Below, piece by piece: positions 9,578 to 19,356 of a stretch of 64,000 nt of DNA. This DNA is from Bacteroidia bacterium (lineage in GTDB: Bacteria > Bacteroidota > Bacteroidia > Chitinophagales > Chitinophagaceae): positions 1-64,000 of the forward strand of contig JAUIBA010000002.1 of assembly GCA_030427635.1 (NCBI GenBank), in the 5' to 3' direction. The position numbers and the translations under genes are program-made. The notes under the pieces are model-generated. The model was not told the origin of the DNA and did not search any database. It saw only the letters and a program-made list of their open reading frames with translations. Position 1 is the first letter of the stretch; each line of letters begins with the position of its first letter.

Positions 9578-10828
9578 ATGAAAGCAGATGCCCGTCATAG
9601 CAGCTATCGGATATTCGGTTTTGACCTTATGCGGGTTGTTGCTATTTTTCTGGTATTGATAGCACACACTTCCGGTACCTTTAAACTATGTGCAGGCAAA
9701 TGGTCATATACAATAGATAAAGATCCATTTCCGCACATGGGACTGTTTCCTGATGGTAAAGATTTGCCGGAAAGTATGCAAAAAGCGGCAGCGGCGCTTC
9801 CCCCAGGCAGAGTATGGATTTTTGGTACAGCAGGTGTTGAGTTGTTTTTTGTTCTGAGTGGTTTTCTCATTGGCGGTATCCTGATACGTCAGGTAACCAG
9901 CAGCCCGAAATATACTATAGCACATGCCGGCAGCTTTCTGGTAAGACGCTGGTTTCGTACTATACCTGCCTATTGGTTTGCGCTTACCGTTTTTTTGACT
10001 TTGTATTCACTGGCTGACGGAAAACCAATTACTGCACAGCTTTTATCATACTATTTATTTCTTCAGAACCTAAACCATCCACATCCTGGTTTTTTCGGTA
10101 TAGCCTGGAGCCTGGCTGTAGAGGAATGGTTTTATTTATTATTGCCGCTACTGGTTTTTATTGTTACGTCACTTTTCGGCGGGGTTGACAAAGTAAAACT
10201 GTTACTGATTACTTTTATTTTATTTGTTTTTTCCTGCATCGTTTACAGGGCATTTCATGTACAGCGCGTTCCGATAGGATTCAACTTTGATCTTGAAATA
10301 AGAAAAGTTGTTTTGTACAGACTTGATGCTATCATGTATGGTGTTATGGCAGCATTGCTGGTTCATAAGCGTAAGCAGGACTCAGGCATATTGTATCAGG
10401 TACTTTTTGTTGCCGGGCTTAGCTTGTCAGGTGTGCTTATAGCCATGGCTCTTATTATGGGCCCGGTATTTTCAGCCACGAGCTCATCTGGTTACGTTGC
10501 TTTCTTTGGTGTTATATTTTATGCAGCACTCCCCTGTGCTTTTGCACTATTACTCCCTTTGACCTCCCGGTTCAGAATGGGCAATAATAAAATGGTACAG
10601 GCCATTACCTTCCTGAGTCGCATTTCCTATTCCGTATACCTTGTTCATTTTTACCTGTATTACCTTGCTCAGTTTCGCAGGGTTCATTTTGGAAACTACT
10701 TTTTAGCTTCGCTTTTTTATCTATCATACCTAAGCTGTGTTATAGTAACTGCCTCTTTTATTTATTTCTTAATAGAGAAACCGTTTCTGAACATACGTGA
10801 TAAATATATTCCACTAAAAACCGGATAA
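9578..10828 (+). CDS. Acyltransferase-3 family membrane protein
   Basis: The 416-residue protein has about ten hydrophobic helices. Acyltransferase-3 (OafA/YrhL-like) hallmarks are an N-terminal FDLMRVVAIFLVLIAHTSG with the catalytic-type histidine near residue 25, VELFFVLSGFLIGGILIR, and WSLAVEEWFYLLLPLLVF. Such proteins transfer acetyl or other acyl groups to sugars of O-antigen, exopolysaccharide or peptidoglycan at the inner membrane. An unusually long loop (about 35-80) after the first helix is predicted to face the periplasm. A second acyltransferase and a GT-C-like protein follow on the same strand, so the three may decorate one surface glycan. Confidence 0.9.
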   Translation: MKADARHSSYRIFGFDLMRVVAIFLVLIAHTSGTFKLCAGKWSYTIDKDPFPHMGLFPDGKDLPESMQKAAAALPPGRVWIFGTAGVELFFVLSGFLIGGILIRQVTSSPKYTIAHAGSFLVRRWFRTIPAYWFALTVFLTLYSLADGKPITAQLLSYYLFLQNLNHPHPGFFGIAWSLAVEEWFYLLLPLLVFIVTSLFGGVDKVKLLLITFILFVFSCIVYRAFHVQRVPIGFNFDLEIRKVVLYRLDAIMYGVMAALLVHKRKQDSGILYQVLFVAGLSLSGVLIAMALIMGPVFSATSSSGYVAFFGVIFYAALPCAFALLLPLTSRFRMGNNKMVQAITFLSRISYSVYLVHFYLYYLAQFRRVHFGNYFLASLFYLSYLSCVIVTASFIYFLIEKPFLNIRDKYIPLKTG

Positions 10829-10914
10829 TATGCCCGCGCTTGCATAAAAAGCAAATGTGCGTATTTTAGCTACATTTGTACTGCTAGCCCACCAGACTAA
10901 TATTTTCTCCGGAC

Positions 10915-12078
10915 ATGATAAATAAACAGGAAGCCAGCAGAGAGCGTTTCCACTTTCTTGATGGCCTCAGAGGTATTGCTTCATTACTGGTTGTCTTACA
11001 TCATTCTGTGAGTGGCGCTATTGGTGGCGGACTTATTAATGCCGGTTATCCATATCTGGGAAATCTGCTTATATACTTTACACAATCAGGTGTAGTGCTT
11101 TTTTTTGTATTAAGTGGGGTAGTGCTGTTACGTCCCTATGTAAGAGGCGAACGTAAATTCAAAACTGTAAACTACTTTATACGAAGGGCACGACGCATTT
11201 TTCCTCCTTTTCTTGCAGCATTGGTTTTCGGATATCTGGTAATACTGCTTATAAAGTACGGACCCACAACCTTTTATTCACCAATATGGAACTGGGTAGA
11301 TATCTCTTTTCCTGAATTATTACGTCAGGCATTAATTATTAATCATTCGGGCATTTATTTCAACCTGGCATGGTGGAGTCTGCAGATAGAAGCAATTTTT
11401 TACATTCTTGTACCTGCTTTTGTTTTTCTTTTCTCTATCAGCAAACAGCTGAATTACATAAGAGTTTTTGCTGTATTAGCAGGTACACTGATTGGTAGCT
11501 ATCTGCTGCAGGGGTTTGCTGATCAGTATTTCCAGCATCTTTATTCGAAACAGTATGCTACGCTCAATATGTACCGGTTTATAGACTACCCACTATCTTT
11601 TGTTTTGGGAGTATATCTTGCCCGTTTCGATTTTGATCTTTGGTTTGGGCGTGTGTTGTGTATTGCTGGTATAGGTTTTATTTTGTTTTCCGGCACATAT
11701 GGGCCTCTCATCAACTCCGGATACAGTATGTTATATGCCGGAATTATGATTTTTGCGTTTAAAGAGCAATGGCTGCAGCGCATTCTGGATAAGCCTATCA
11801 TGATATGGATAGGTGAGCGCTCCTACTCACTGTTCCTGATACATTTTTCAGTTTTTTATCTTGTTGATTATATATGTTCCATGATATTTGCCGACAGGAA
11901 TATATATTATGGTATTGCCACGCGCTCATTTGGTGTTCTTTTAGCATTTATCATGGCTTTGCTTCTTTTTCATTTTGTGGAGCGCAGGCAGGCAAAAGGT
12001 CTCATAACAGACAAAGCATTCTGGCCATGGCAAATTAAAAAGCTTCCTTTTGTAAAAGATAAAAGTATTATCAGATAA
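10915..12078 (+). CDS. Acyltransferase-3 family membrane protein (second copy)
   Basis: The 387-residue multi-helix protein shares the family signature with the gene before it but is clearly divergent: FHFLDGLRGIASLLVVLHHSVSG with the catalytic-type His near residue 26, VVLFFVLSGVVLLRPYV, and WWSLQIEAIFYILVP. The C-terminal tail is basic and cytoplasmic. A TACATTTG box at 10871-10878 matches the Bacteroidota -7 element and may drive it, although a TTG at the expected distance was not found. The next gene starts 14 bases downstream. The role is probably O-acylation of a surface glycan; the acceptor is unknown. Confidence 0.88.
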   Translation: MINKQEASRERFHFLDGLRGIASLLVVLHHSVSGAIGGGLINAGYPYLGNLLIYFTQSGVVLFFVLSGVVLLRPYVRGERKFKTVNYFIRRARRIFPPFLAALVFGYLVILLIKYGPTTFYSPIWNWVDISFPELLRQALIINHSGIYFNLAWWSLQIEAIFYILVPAFVFLFSISKQLNYIRVFAVLAGTLIGSYLLQGFADQYFQHLYSKQYATLNMYRFIDYPLSFVLGVYLARFDFDLWFGRVLCIAGIGFILFSGTYGPLINSGYSMLYAGIMIFAFKEQWLQRILDKPIMIWIGERSYSLFLIHFSVFYLVDYICSMIFADRNIYYGIATRSFGVLLAFIMALLLFHFVERRQAKGLITDKAFWPWQIKKLPFVKDKSIIR

Positions 12079-12092
12079 TTCGTTTATGAGCA

Positions 12093-13775
12093 ATGGGAGA
12101 TGTACCGGAAAATATGATGTCCTCAGCAAATAAATATATTATCAGGGGCAGTATCGCTATTACCTCTACTTTGTTATTGGTATGTCTGGGCATTATTATA
12201 TATATAGGTCCATGGATTAACTGTGACATTCTTGAAGGTCTGTTATCGCTCAATAATTACCTGGGTGGAATGGGTTTTCATCAGCGAATAGAGCTTGATG
12301 ACGATAATATAATTAAACAAGGTATTTTATCATACTGGCCTCCGGGCCAGTATGTCTATTCCTGGGCTGTTGCGCAGTTGTTACATATCAACATTGGAAA
12401 TGCTGTAACCGTTACTTCTTTTCTTTTTCTTATAGCCGGGTTTATTTGTTATTACTATCTGCTGCTTCACTTCCGGTTCAGCAAAAAAGTAATTTTCTTC
12501 ACAATCCTCGTTCTTACCTATCAGCGTTTTTTTACGGGGCTATTTCTTAAAATGAATGCTGTAGATGTTTACCTTATATTTTTTTCCTGTGCCACAGTAC
12601 TTCTATATGAAAAATACTATACTGTAAATAAACAGCAACATAGAGCCGGTATACTATTACTAATGCTGCTCACTTTTTTGGGCGGGTTGTATTCAAAAAA
12701 CAGCTTTACACTGCTAATCATTTCTGTGACTGCATATTATGTGGTCACCCATTTTATTAAAGCCGTAAAATCAGAGTCGGGGAAAATAAAAAAACTGTTT
12801 GTTTCCGGGCTACCGGCACTGGTGGCTCTTACTTCAGTACTTGTTTTTTATTTTCTGTTATATGCACAAAACAGAACTCCTTTTTCTCAGAGAGTGGAAG
12901 CCAATACATTGCAGCTCTCTTTTCTGAAAATACTGAACATTTTTATTAAGCCGGCTATACAGTCTCTTGGTGCATGTTTTTCACTGGATGCATTCATGCT
13001 GCATATACCTTCTGTACAGAATAGCTACTTCTCTTACTTTACTGATTTTACCTGGCAAGGTATTGCCGGTAGTCTTATAATGCTTGTACCACTTGTGTAC
13101 GCTGTTGTGTGGTTTCACAAAAAATCTGAGTCTAAATCTTTCGCGCTGATTGCTGCAATTGCAGTCATTGTATACACCGGATTTTTTGCTGTCGCCATTA
13201 TTCGCCAAACTGATGTCTATGCAGAAGACAGGCTTTTTCTACCTATGATATTGCTTGTGATACCTATATATGCTTCCGCTTTTTTTGAAGGTAGCAAATG
13301 GTTAAAGTTGTCTATGTCAGTTTTTATAGCTGTATCTCTTTTTTTCGGTATTGCTTCTATACCAAACACTTTTCAGTATTATAAAAACAGTACAGAAATA
13401 AACAGCAGTAAATTAATGAGCGGGTTTATAGTACATACCCCCTATGATGACTTTAAAGAACTAAAAAAAATAGGTAATGCAATAAAAGATAATTATACCG
13501 ATAATAATCTTATTATGGCATTCAATGCTGAGCGATTTTTTGCATTGAATGTTAATGTGCCATGTATTATGTACAATGCTGTAAAGAATGCTGATGTAAA
13601 TGATATTGTAGCAAAAAACACATCGTTTTTCCACAGACACCAGATTCGCTACATGACTATTGTGCTACCAAGTGCCGACAAACCACTGAACATTGATGAA
13701 TCTCTTCTTATAAAAAAGGAGACATACAATATTTATACTCTCTACATAATAAGTACAATTCCTTTAGGCAATTAG
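12093..13775 (+). CDS. Polytopic membrane protein, probable GT-C-type glycosyltransferase
   Basis: The 560-residue protein has about eleven hydrophobic helices and a soluble C-terminal domain (about 450-560). The first periplasmic loop carries acidic residues (ILEGLLSLNNY, then ELDDDN), and the sequence QGILSYWPPGQYVYSW is reminiscent of polyprenyl-phosphate-dependent GT-C transferases (RgtA/B/C/D-like). No strict DxD motif could be fixed, so the assignment rests on topology and context. It lies 14 bases after an acyltransferase gene and is probably co-transcribed with it. A later in-frame ATG at 12117 is an alternative start. Codon use is AT-rich compared with the housekeeping genes in the window. 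Confidence 0.6.
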   Translation: MGDVPENMMSSANKYIIRGSIAITSTLLLVCLGIIIYIGPWINCDILEGLLSLNNYLGGMGFHQRIELDDDNIIKQGILSYWPPGQYVYSWAVAQLLHINIGNAVTVTSFLFLIAGFICYYYLLLHFRFSKKVIFFTILVLTYQRFFTGLFLKMNAVDVYLIFFSCATVLLYEKYYTVNKQQHRAGILLLMLLTFLGGLYSKNSFTLLIISVTAYYVVTHFIKAVKSESGKIKKLFVSGLPALVALTSVLVFYFLLYAQNRTPFSQRVEANTLQLSFLKILNIFIKPAIQSLGACFSLDAFMLHIPSVQNSYFSYFTDFTWQGIAGSLIMLVPLVYAVVWFHKKSESKSFALIAAIAVIVYTGFFAVAIIRQTDVYAEDRLFLPMILLVIPIYASAFFEGSKWLKLSMSVFIAVSLFFGIASIPNTFQYYKNSTEINSSKLMSGFIVHTPYDDFKELKKIGNAIKDNYTDNNLIMAFNAERFFALNVNVPCIMYNAVKNADVNDIVAKNTSFFHRHQIRYMTIVLPSADKPLNIDESLLIKKETYNIYTLYIISTIPLGN

Positions 13776-13790
13776 TAAGATGTGCTGTAT

Positions 13791-15278
13791 TTAATGAAAA
13801 AGGGTAACGTTACCTGCCTGAGCCCTGGGGATGCCGTTACTATCAGTATATTCTATTTTCCAAACATATACACCCTGTGGCTGGCGTACGCCATTGAATG
13901 TTCCATCCCATGCTATCTGTGCTGATTGAGGTACTGTCACTATACTTTTTGAGAGATTACTATATACCACCTCTCCCCACTTATTATATACAGAAAACGA
14001 TTTTATAAGTGCACCCTCCAACGGTATCGGAATCAACAAATCATTGATACCATCTCCATCGGGGGTGAAAGCATTAGGAACTGCAAATGTGCTGTGTGCC
14101 AATACCTGTATCAGCACAGTATCTGTAGCCACACAACCAGAATCGCTAATACCCTGTAGTATATAATAATACTTACCTGGTTCTGTAAATGTTCCCAATG
14201 GTTGTGCAGACATAGGATTATCCAGGAATCGTGATGGTGACCAGGAATAGCTAACTGCTCCTGAACCCTTCAATCTTAATGTATCTCCTGCAAGGACCGT
14301 ATGATTCTGTCCGGCATCCGGTTTATAAAGGGTAATTCCAATTTCATTGCAATCTTTCACAGTAAACTGAAATTCCCTGAATACAGTATTAATGTTCACT
14401 CCATTTCTCCATTCTCTGCAAGCTATTGCCACCTGGTATCTTCCTATTTTATCCGGTGTAACAGTCAAATTACCAGATTGTGCATCAATAGACATATGCG
14501 CTGTCGCATGCATTGGCTCTGCGAATGAATAGCCCGGATGATACTGTAATGCATCATATGGAGGTGCAGAGGCAACAGATGGTTTAATGTCTGGTCCGTT
14601 AGCACCGTTGTAGCATGGCGACAGTTCATAAGTTAACGAATCTCCGTCTGCGTCAGTTGCGCTTTGATTTATTGTTACATTATATCCTCTGCATAATGTC
14701 TGTGGTGGATATTCTCCGAATACAGCTCCGGTATTTCTGATATTGCTATTTCCTGCAGGAATAGTACAGAAGAATGTAACTCCAGTCTCTTCTGAATTTG
14801 TAATATTAATCAGTGATGATAAGCGGCAACAGCGCTGATAGACTATTGTATAAGATTTATCATTAATCGGGATATACCAGGTCTTTAAAAATTTTTTGCG
14901 TAGCAGACATACCTGTGGTATACTGATGCTGCCGCATTCTGATAATATTGTACTGTTTTCAATAACTTCTGATCCACCGGTGCCGGGAGCCGGATCAAAA
15001 TATACAACAGAATCGCCTGTGTATACAACATTGCCACTGTTGTCATATAATGTAAGAAAAGCAGGATTGTCCTGGAAAATTGCATCGGGTACACCTACTT
15101 CACAATCCTGATACAGATAAAGTGTTATCTCACACTTCATAAATGGATTACCGGATATCAGCGTATCGCCAAGATAGGAATAGGTAATGTTTCCCCCAGC
15201 CATATGACTACCGTATGCTGAAGAGAAGGGTATATAAGAAAAGAGGATTATCAGGTATACCAGTATTCGGGTATTCAT
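13791..15278 (-). CDS. Secreted protein with type-B T9SS (gliding-associated) C-terminal domain
   Basis: The 495-residue protein has a signal peptide ending near SSAYGSH. The N-terminal two-thirds contain repeated beta-sandwich-like stretches (for example CEITLYLYQDC and DSLTYELSPC) with many cysteines, as in large Bacteroidota surface proteins. Residues from about 400 (FAVPNAFTPDGDGINDLL) to the end form the gliding-motility-associated C-terminal domain, the type-B T9SS signal. Type-B cargo is usually exported with a PorP/SprF-like partner encoded alongside, but none is adjacent here. It converges with the GT-C-like gene (15-base gap) and points away from the long non-coding stretch at 15.3-16.0 kb. 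Confidence 0.88.
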   Translation of the reverse strand: MNTRILVYLIILFSYIPFSSAYGSHMAGGNITYSYLGDTLISGNPFMKCEITLYLYQDCEVGVPDAIFQDNPAFLTLYDNSGNVVYTGDSVVYFDPAPGTGGSEVIENSTILSECGSISIPQVCLLRKKFLKTWYIPINDKSYTIVYQRCCRLSSLINITNSEETGVTFFCTIPAGNSNIRNTGAVFGEYPPQTLCRGYNVTINQSATDADGDSLTYELSPCYNGANGPDIKPSVASAPPYDALQYHPGYSFAEPMHATAHMSIDAQSGNLTVTPDKIGRYQVAIACREWRNGVNINTVFREFQFTVKDCNEIGITLYKPDAGQNHTVLAGDTLRLKGSGAVSYSWSPSRFLDNPMSAQPLGTFTEPGKYYYILQGISDSGCVATDTVLIQVLAHSTFAVPNAFTPDGDGINDLLIPIPLEGALIKSFSVYNKWGEVVYSNLSKSIVTVPQSAQIAWDGTFNGVRQPQGVYVWKIEYTDSNGIPRAQAGNVTLFH

Positions 15279-15973
15279 AAAGTTAGTTTAGGGTAAATAT
15301 TAAAGTTACAAACTTTACAAACGTATTTGCACCTAAAATTGTTACGTGTATAGCAAAAAGATGTTAGAAACCGATGAATAAGTGTGGATAAACACTGTAT
15401 TAAGTATCTGAAAATCAACATCCAACAGCAATTTTTCTATATCAACCGCGAAGCGGCGATTTTTTTTGTTTTTGCTCACATCAATCCACATAGTTTTACT
15501 AAATCCACACTATACTAGTTTTCAACACTCAGGTTTATTAACAATTAACTTTGTGATGTGTACTTCAAATAGGACTTACAGAATACCTATTGTGTTTATT
15601 TGCTTTTTAAGCACTTGGGTAGTTACGCTGGTATTCTGATAGTGTTGTCTATAAAGGTTTATGCACTTCTGTTTTATATAATCAGTATTCCATGTTATTG
15701 TTTTTAAAGAAAATCAGGAATTAATATGATGATGGTATTACTTTAATTAACATGTTGGTAACCTTATGGTAATATGTGTATAAGTGCTGGTTCTGACAAT
15801 GTCAATGAGGATTAAATATTTTATTCCCCGAATCCACGCACCTAATAGTAATAGTCATTTCTTTTTAAAAAGATTAAAATACTATTATCAGGAATGTGGA
15901 TTTTTGACTGTGTGGTACGAAATTTGTGTAACATTTTATATCAATCCCTATATTTCAGGATTTTAGAGCAATT
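15279..15973. other. 695-bp non-coding stretch, candidate chromosomal replication origin (oriC)
   Basis: No convincing gene is present. Two perfect TTATNCACA DnaA boxes occur in reverse orientation at 15383-15391 and 15775-15783, and a one-mismatch box lies at 15659-15667. ATCCACA-containing relatives lie at 15482-15490, 15501-15509 and, reversed, 15895-15903. The stretch is AT-rich, especially 15670-15760. Flanking genes diverge from it. Hand counts in minus-strand genes show C over G on the plus strand to the left (lines 14101 and 14401: 17 G, 36 C) but G over C to the right (lines 19441 and 19621: 29 G, 16 C), as expected where replication arms part. Two parS sites lie 4-5 kb away. Perfect boxes also occur by chance inside genes (near 5027, 23352 and 23893), so the call is tentative. 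Confidence 0.45.
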
Positions 15974-16975
15974 ATGGATAGTGTATTAGCCGGGTCTGTT
16001 GAGAAAAACGGATATCTGGATATTGAAGTGGATCCTCAGCTGGATCTGTTTGCTGAGATAGACAAACTAAGAAAGGAAAAGAAAGCAATTATTCTTGCGC
16101 ATTATTATCAGGAACCTGATATACAGGATATAGCTGATTATATAGGCGATAGTCTGGGTCTGGCTCAAAAAGCTGCAGATACTGATGCCGAGATAATAGT
16201 TTTTGCAGGTGTTCATTTTATGGCAGAAACTGCAAAAATTTTGAATCCTACAAAAAAGGTATTGATACCCGATTTGAAAGCGGGTTGTTCTTTGAGTGAT
16301 AGTTGTCCGCCGGCATTGTTTGCTAAGTTTAAGGAGAAGCATCCGAATCATATCGTTGTTTCTTATATAAACTGTTCTGCAGGAATAAAAGCACTTAGTG
16401 ACATTATATGTACCTCTTCCAATGCGAGAGCTATTGTAGAAAGTCTGCCATTGGATCAGAAAATAATATTTGCGCCAGATAAAAATCTTGGTGCATATAT
16501 TAATAAGGTAACTGGGCGGAACATGGTGTTGTGGAATGGTGCCTGTATGGTACATGAGATATTTTCACAGCAGAAGATTGCTAAGCTGAAAGAGCGCCAT
16601 CCTGATGCTAAACTTATAGCTCATCCGGAATGTGAGGAGTCTGTGCTTGCAATGGCCGACTTTATTGGTTCTACAACAGCACTTCTTAAATATACGCAGT
16701 CAGATGACAGTAATACATTCATTGTTGCCACTGAGGCTGGTATATTACATAAGATGATTGCCGGTGCACCAGATAAAACATTTATTGCTGCACCGCCCGA
16801 TAATTCGTGTGCGTGCAATGAATGTCCTCATATGAAAAGGAATACTCTGGAAAAAATATATACTTGTCTGAAATATGAATTACCAGAGCTTATAATGGAT
16901 GAAGAGTTGCGTATAGCAGCCAGAAAACCGATAGACCGTATGATGGAGATGAGTAGGGTAGCAGGAATTATATAA
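15974..16975 (+). CDS. nadA: Quinolinate synthase
   Basis: This enzyme condenses iminoaspartate with dihydroxyacetone phosphate to give quinolinate, the first ring of NAD. The 333-residue length is normal for the family. The three-fold repeated NadA architecture is visible: [20 protein letters not shown] (39-58), the [13 protein letters not shown] stretch, and the cluster cysteines Cys105 (AGCSLSDSC), Cys191 (NGACMVHE) and one of Cys279/281/284 ([10 protein letters not shown]) that hold the oxygen-sensitive [4Fe-4S] centre. The HPEC motif is at 217-220. No nadB or nadC is adjacent. The gene points away from the candidate origin. Confidence 0.97.
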   Translation: MDSVLAGSVEKNGYLDIEVDPQLDLFAEIDKLRKEKKAIILAHYYQEPDIQDIADYIGDSLGLAQKAADTDAEIIVFAGVHFMAETAKILNPTKKVLIPDLKAGCSLSDSCPPALFAKFKEKHPNHIVVSYINCSAGIKALSDIICTSSNARAIVESLPLDQKIIFAPDKNLGAYINKVTGRNMVLWNGACMVHEIFSQQKIAKLKERHPDAKLIAHPECEESVLAMADFIGSTTALLKYTQSDDSNTFIVATEAGILHKMIAGAPDKTFIAAPPDNSCACNECPHMKRNTLEKIYTCLKYELPELIMDEELRIAARKPIDRMMEMSRVAGII

Positions 16976-17085
16976 TTGTATGTATAATTAGATTTATATA
17001 AAAATCTGCCCCCTTTCGCGTTATTTTTTGTTCGTTCTAAATAATAGTTATAAATTGTCAAACCAAAATTAAATTTAATTGTTTT

Positions 17086-19062
17086 ATGAAGCAAATCATT
17101 ACACTGAAGAACTTACTGCTTGCCACGTGTGTAGCGGGAGCAAGTGTGGCTAATGGTCAGATACATCCTCTGGCATTCGGTGAATTTCCTTATGGTACAG
17201 GTACATCAGATCCAAACTGGTATAAGGATTATGTTGGGTTGAGGTTCGTGGTAAATAGCCCAGCTGCTGTAGCAGGTGATAAGGTGTATACACATCCTGG
17301 TGTCGGAGCAACGCCATGGGGTGGAACTGTAGTTACTCCTATCGTTAATGAGCAGATTGTAATGCCACCACTGGGCGGTGATACTATGGCTGCTGCTGCA
17401 TTTCCTGCTGGTTCTATGGCTGGTAAAATTGGTTATGTATATCGCGGTGGAGGTGTAGAGTTTGTATGTAAAGCACAGCGTTGTCAGGACGCAGGCGCCA
17501 TTGCCTGTGTTATCGTAAATAATGTTACCGGTGGTCCTGTAGGTATGGGAGCTGGTACCATATGCCCTGCTACAGGTGTTACTATTCCTGTATTCATGAT
17601 CTCAAAAGAAGATGGTGATCAGATTACAGGTCTGTATCGTGCAGATGATACTGCCCGTCTCACAATCACAAACTGGGGTCTTGGTTTGGGTAATGACGTT
17701 GGTTTTGTACCTGGTGGTGGTGCTTCTTGGCATAACTATGCTATACCATCCAATCAGCTGGGTGCATCAGGTAATCCTTTTGAGTACAAAATGGTAGATG
17801 GTGCGTTCATAGCTAACTATGGTACTAACGATCTTTCTAACATTACACTCAACAGTACCCTTTCATTTACACCTACAGGTGGTTCGCCAGCTACACAGCA
17901 TACAAGCAGCGTAGCACTTGCTGCGTTCCCGGCGCTTGACTCTATCTATGCTATGTATTCTCCTACCACTGCGGGTGAGTATGACCTTTCTGCATCTGGT
18001 ACAGGTCGTTTTGACATTAAGTATGATGTTTCATCACCTGACTTTGCAGATGACAATCCATCAGATAACAGCATCACTAATTCTTTCTACGTTACTGATA
18101 GTCTGTATTCAAAATCACGTTATGACTTTAATACAAACAATCCTGTAAAGACTATTGGCTTTTCATTTAACTCTGGTGGTGACTTCGTTTGGGGCCCTAT
18201 GTATTATGTAAAAACCGGTGGTACTTCTATATCACGTGTACAGTATTCACTGTCTACAAATGCAGGTGGCGTACTTGGTACACCTTCTAACATATTCCTG
18301 TTCAAATGGGTAGATGGTTCTAATACGCTGCCTCAGGATTCTGTACTGCAGAATGGTGAGCTGGAGCTGGTTTCTCTTGGTATCCATAACTATGATGGTG
18401 TAAACGATACATCTGGTGCTAACCTGAATTTCTCTGAAATGGGTGATCTTGCCGGTAATCCTACAACTATCCTTCTTGAAGCTGATACATGGTATTATCT
18501 GGCTGTAGGTGTACCTGGTGGTCACTTCCTTGGCTCTGATGGCATCTACAATGCTTATCCACGTATCTATGGTCGTTTCCAGAATAATCCTGCAGTTCTT
18601 GATTATGTGAGCATGGTTAACGTAAGTGCTGATGATATCGCAGCTAATCCAAGCAGTGCAAATCTTCCTACTCCTGGTACATTTACCAGCTTTGTAAATA
18701 CTGTGGATTCTTTCAACTTTGCCAATGTACGCGGTCTGGTACCTGCAGTAGCTATGATTGCTAATAACAATCCTGTTATCTCTGTACCAAACAGCCCTGT
18801 AGTAAATAATAACAAAGTATCTGTATTCCCTAACCCTGCAAAGGATCAGCTGAATGTAAGTGTATCATTTGAGAACACTTCTAAAACAGCTACTTATATC
18901 ATCCTTGATGGTCTTGGACGTTTTGTGAGCAAAGAAGTTCACAACAATGTACAGTCTGAAAACTTTGCTATCAATACTGCAAATCTTCCTGCCGGTAACT
19001 ACTATCTGGTAGTGAACACTGATAAGAAAGCTATGGCTAGCAAGTTTACTATTATCAAATAA
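17086..19062 (+). CDS. Secreted PA-domain protein with T9SS sorting domain
   Basis: The 658-residue protein has a signal peptide ending at SVANGQ (about residue 25). Residues about 125-205 match a protease-associated (PA) domain: AGKIGYVYRGGGVEFVCKA, then CQDAGAIACVIVNN and TIPVFMISKEDGDQI. No peptidase catalytic domain follows. The middle contains beta-rich stretches such as DSLYSKSRYDF and a region describing an extracellular beta-sandwich. The C-terminus from VSVFPNPAKDQLNV is a type-A T9SS sorting domain. Codon use is strikingly biased and regular compared with its neighbours, which suggests high expression. A strong terminator follows. It is probably an abundant surface or secreted protein of unknown role. 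Confidence 0.87.
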   Translation: MKQIITLKNLLLATCVAGASVANGQIHPLAFGEFPYGTGTSDPNWYKDYVGLRFVVNSPAAVAGDKVYTHPGVGATPWGGTVVTPIVNEQIVMPPLGGDTMAAAAFPAGSMAGKIGYVYRGGGVEFVCKAQRCQDAGAIACVIVNNVTGGPVGMGAGTICPATGVTIPVFMISKEDGDQITGLYRADDTARLTITNWGLGLGNDVGFVPGGGASWHNYAIPSNQLGASGNPFEYKMVDGAFIANYGTNDLSNITLNSTLSFTPTGGSPATQHTSSVALAAFPALDSIYAMYSPTTAGEYDLSASGTGRFDIKYDVSSPDFADDNPSDNSITNSFYVTDSLYSKSRYDFNTNNPVKTIGFSFNSGGDFVWGPMYYVKTGGTSISRVQYSLSTNAGGVLGTPSNIFLFKWVDGSNTLPQDSVLQNGELELVSLGIHNYDGVNDTSGANLNFSEMGDLAGNPTTILLEADTWYYLAVGVPGGHFLGSDGIYNAYPRIYGRFQNNPAVLDYVSMVNVSADDIAANPSSANLPTPGTFTSFVNTVDSFNFANVRGLVPAVAMIANNNPVISVPNSPVVNNNKVSVFPNPAKDQLNVSVSFENTSKTATYIILDGLGRFVSKEVHNNVQSENFAINTANLPAGNYYLVVNTDKKAMASKFTIIK

Positions 19063-19084
19063 GCTTAGCTTCAAGTTTTTATAG

Positions 19085-19116
19085 ATAGGTGGTCTGAAAA
19101 GACCACCTATTTTTTT
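19085..19116 (+). terminator. Rho-independent terminator of the PA-domain gene
   Basis: Perfect 10-bp arms ATAGGTGGTC and GACCACCTAT enclose a TGAAAA loop and are followed by a run of T residues, 22 bases after the stop codon. Confidence 0.92.
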
Positions 19117-19184
19117 GCATATTGCTTTACTCTTTTAATTGTGTGCATCGATGCAATGTTTGTACAGCAGTTGTATAAATAGAA

Positions 19185-19218
19185 ATAAGCCCCTATAGCA
19201 ATATCTACAGGGGCTTAT
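19185..19218 (-). terminator. Hairpin between convergent genes
   Basis: Perfect 10-bp arms ATAAGCCCCT and AGGGGCTTAT flank a 14-base loop that can extend the stem. It lies 139 bases beyond the minus-strand barrel gene, followed on that strand by a T-rich stretch, so it may end that transcript. Nothing else is seen in the 294 bases between 19062 and 19357. Confidence 0.55.
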
Positions 19219-19356
19219 CTTATATCTGGTGGTACTGTTAGTCCATAATTACTTTCAGGTTCTTAAACTGGCTCTGAATAATGCCTTCAGATCAGTTATG
19301 TATTTATCAGTGAGAATTACAGGGATGCAATGCCCGGATGAAGGATATACTCTGTA

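Noticed and set aside
15784-15966. 60-residue open frame in the candidate origin stretch
   Set aside because: Composition is that of translated AT-rich non-coding DNA (Tyr, Phe, Ile-rich) with no recognisable start context or domain.
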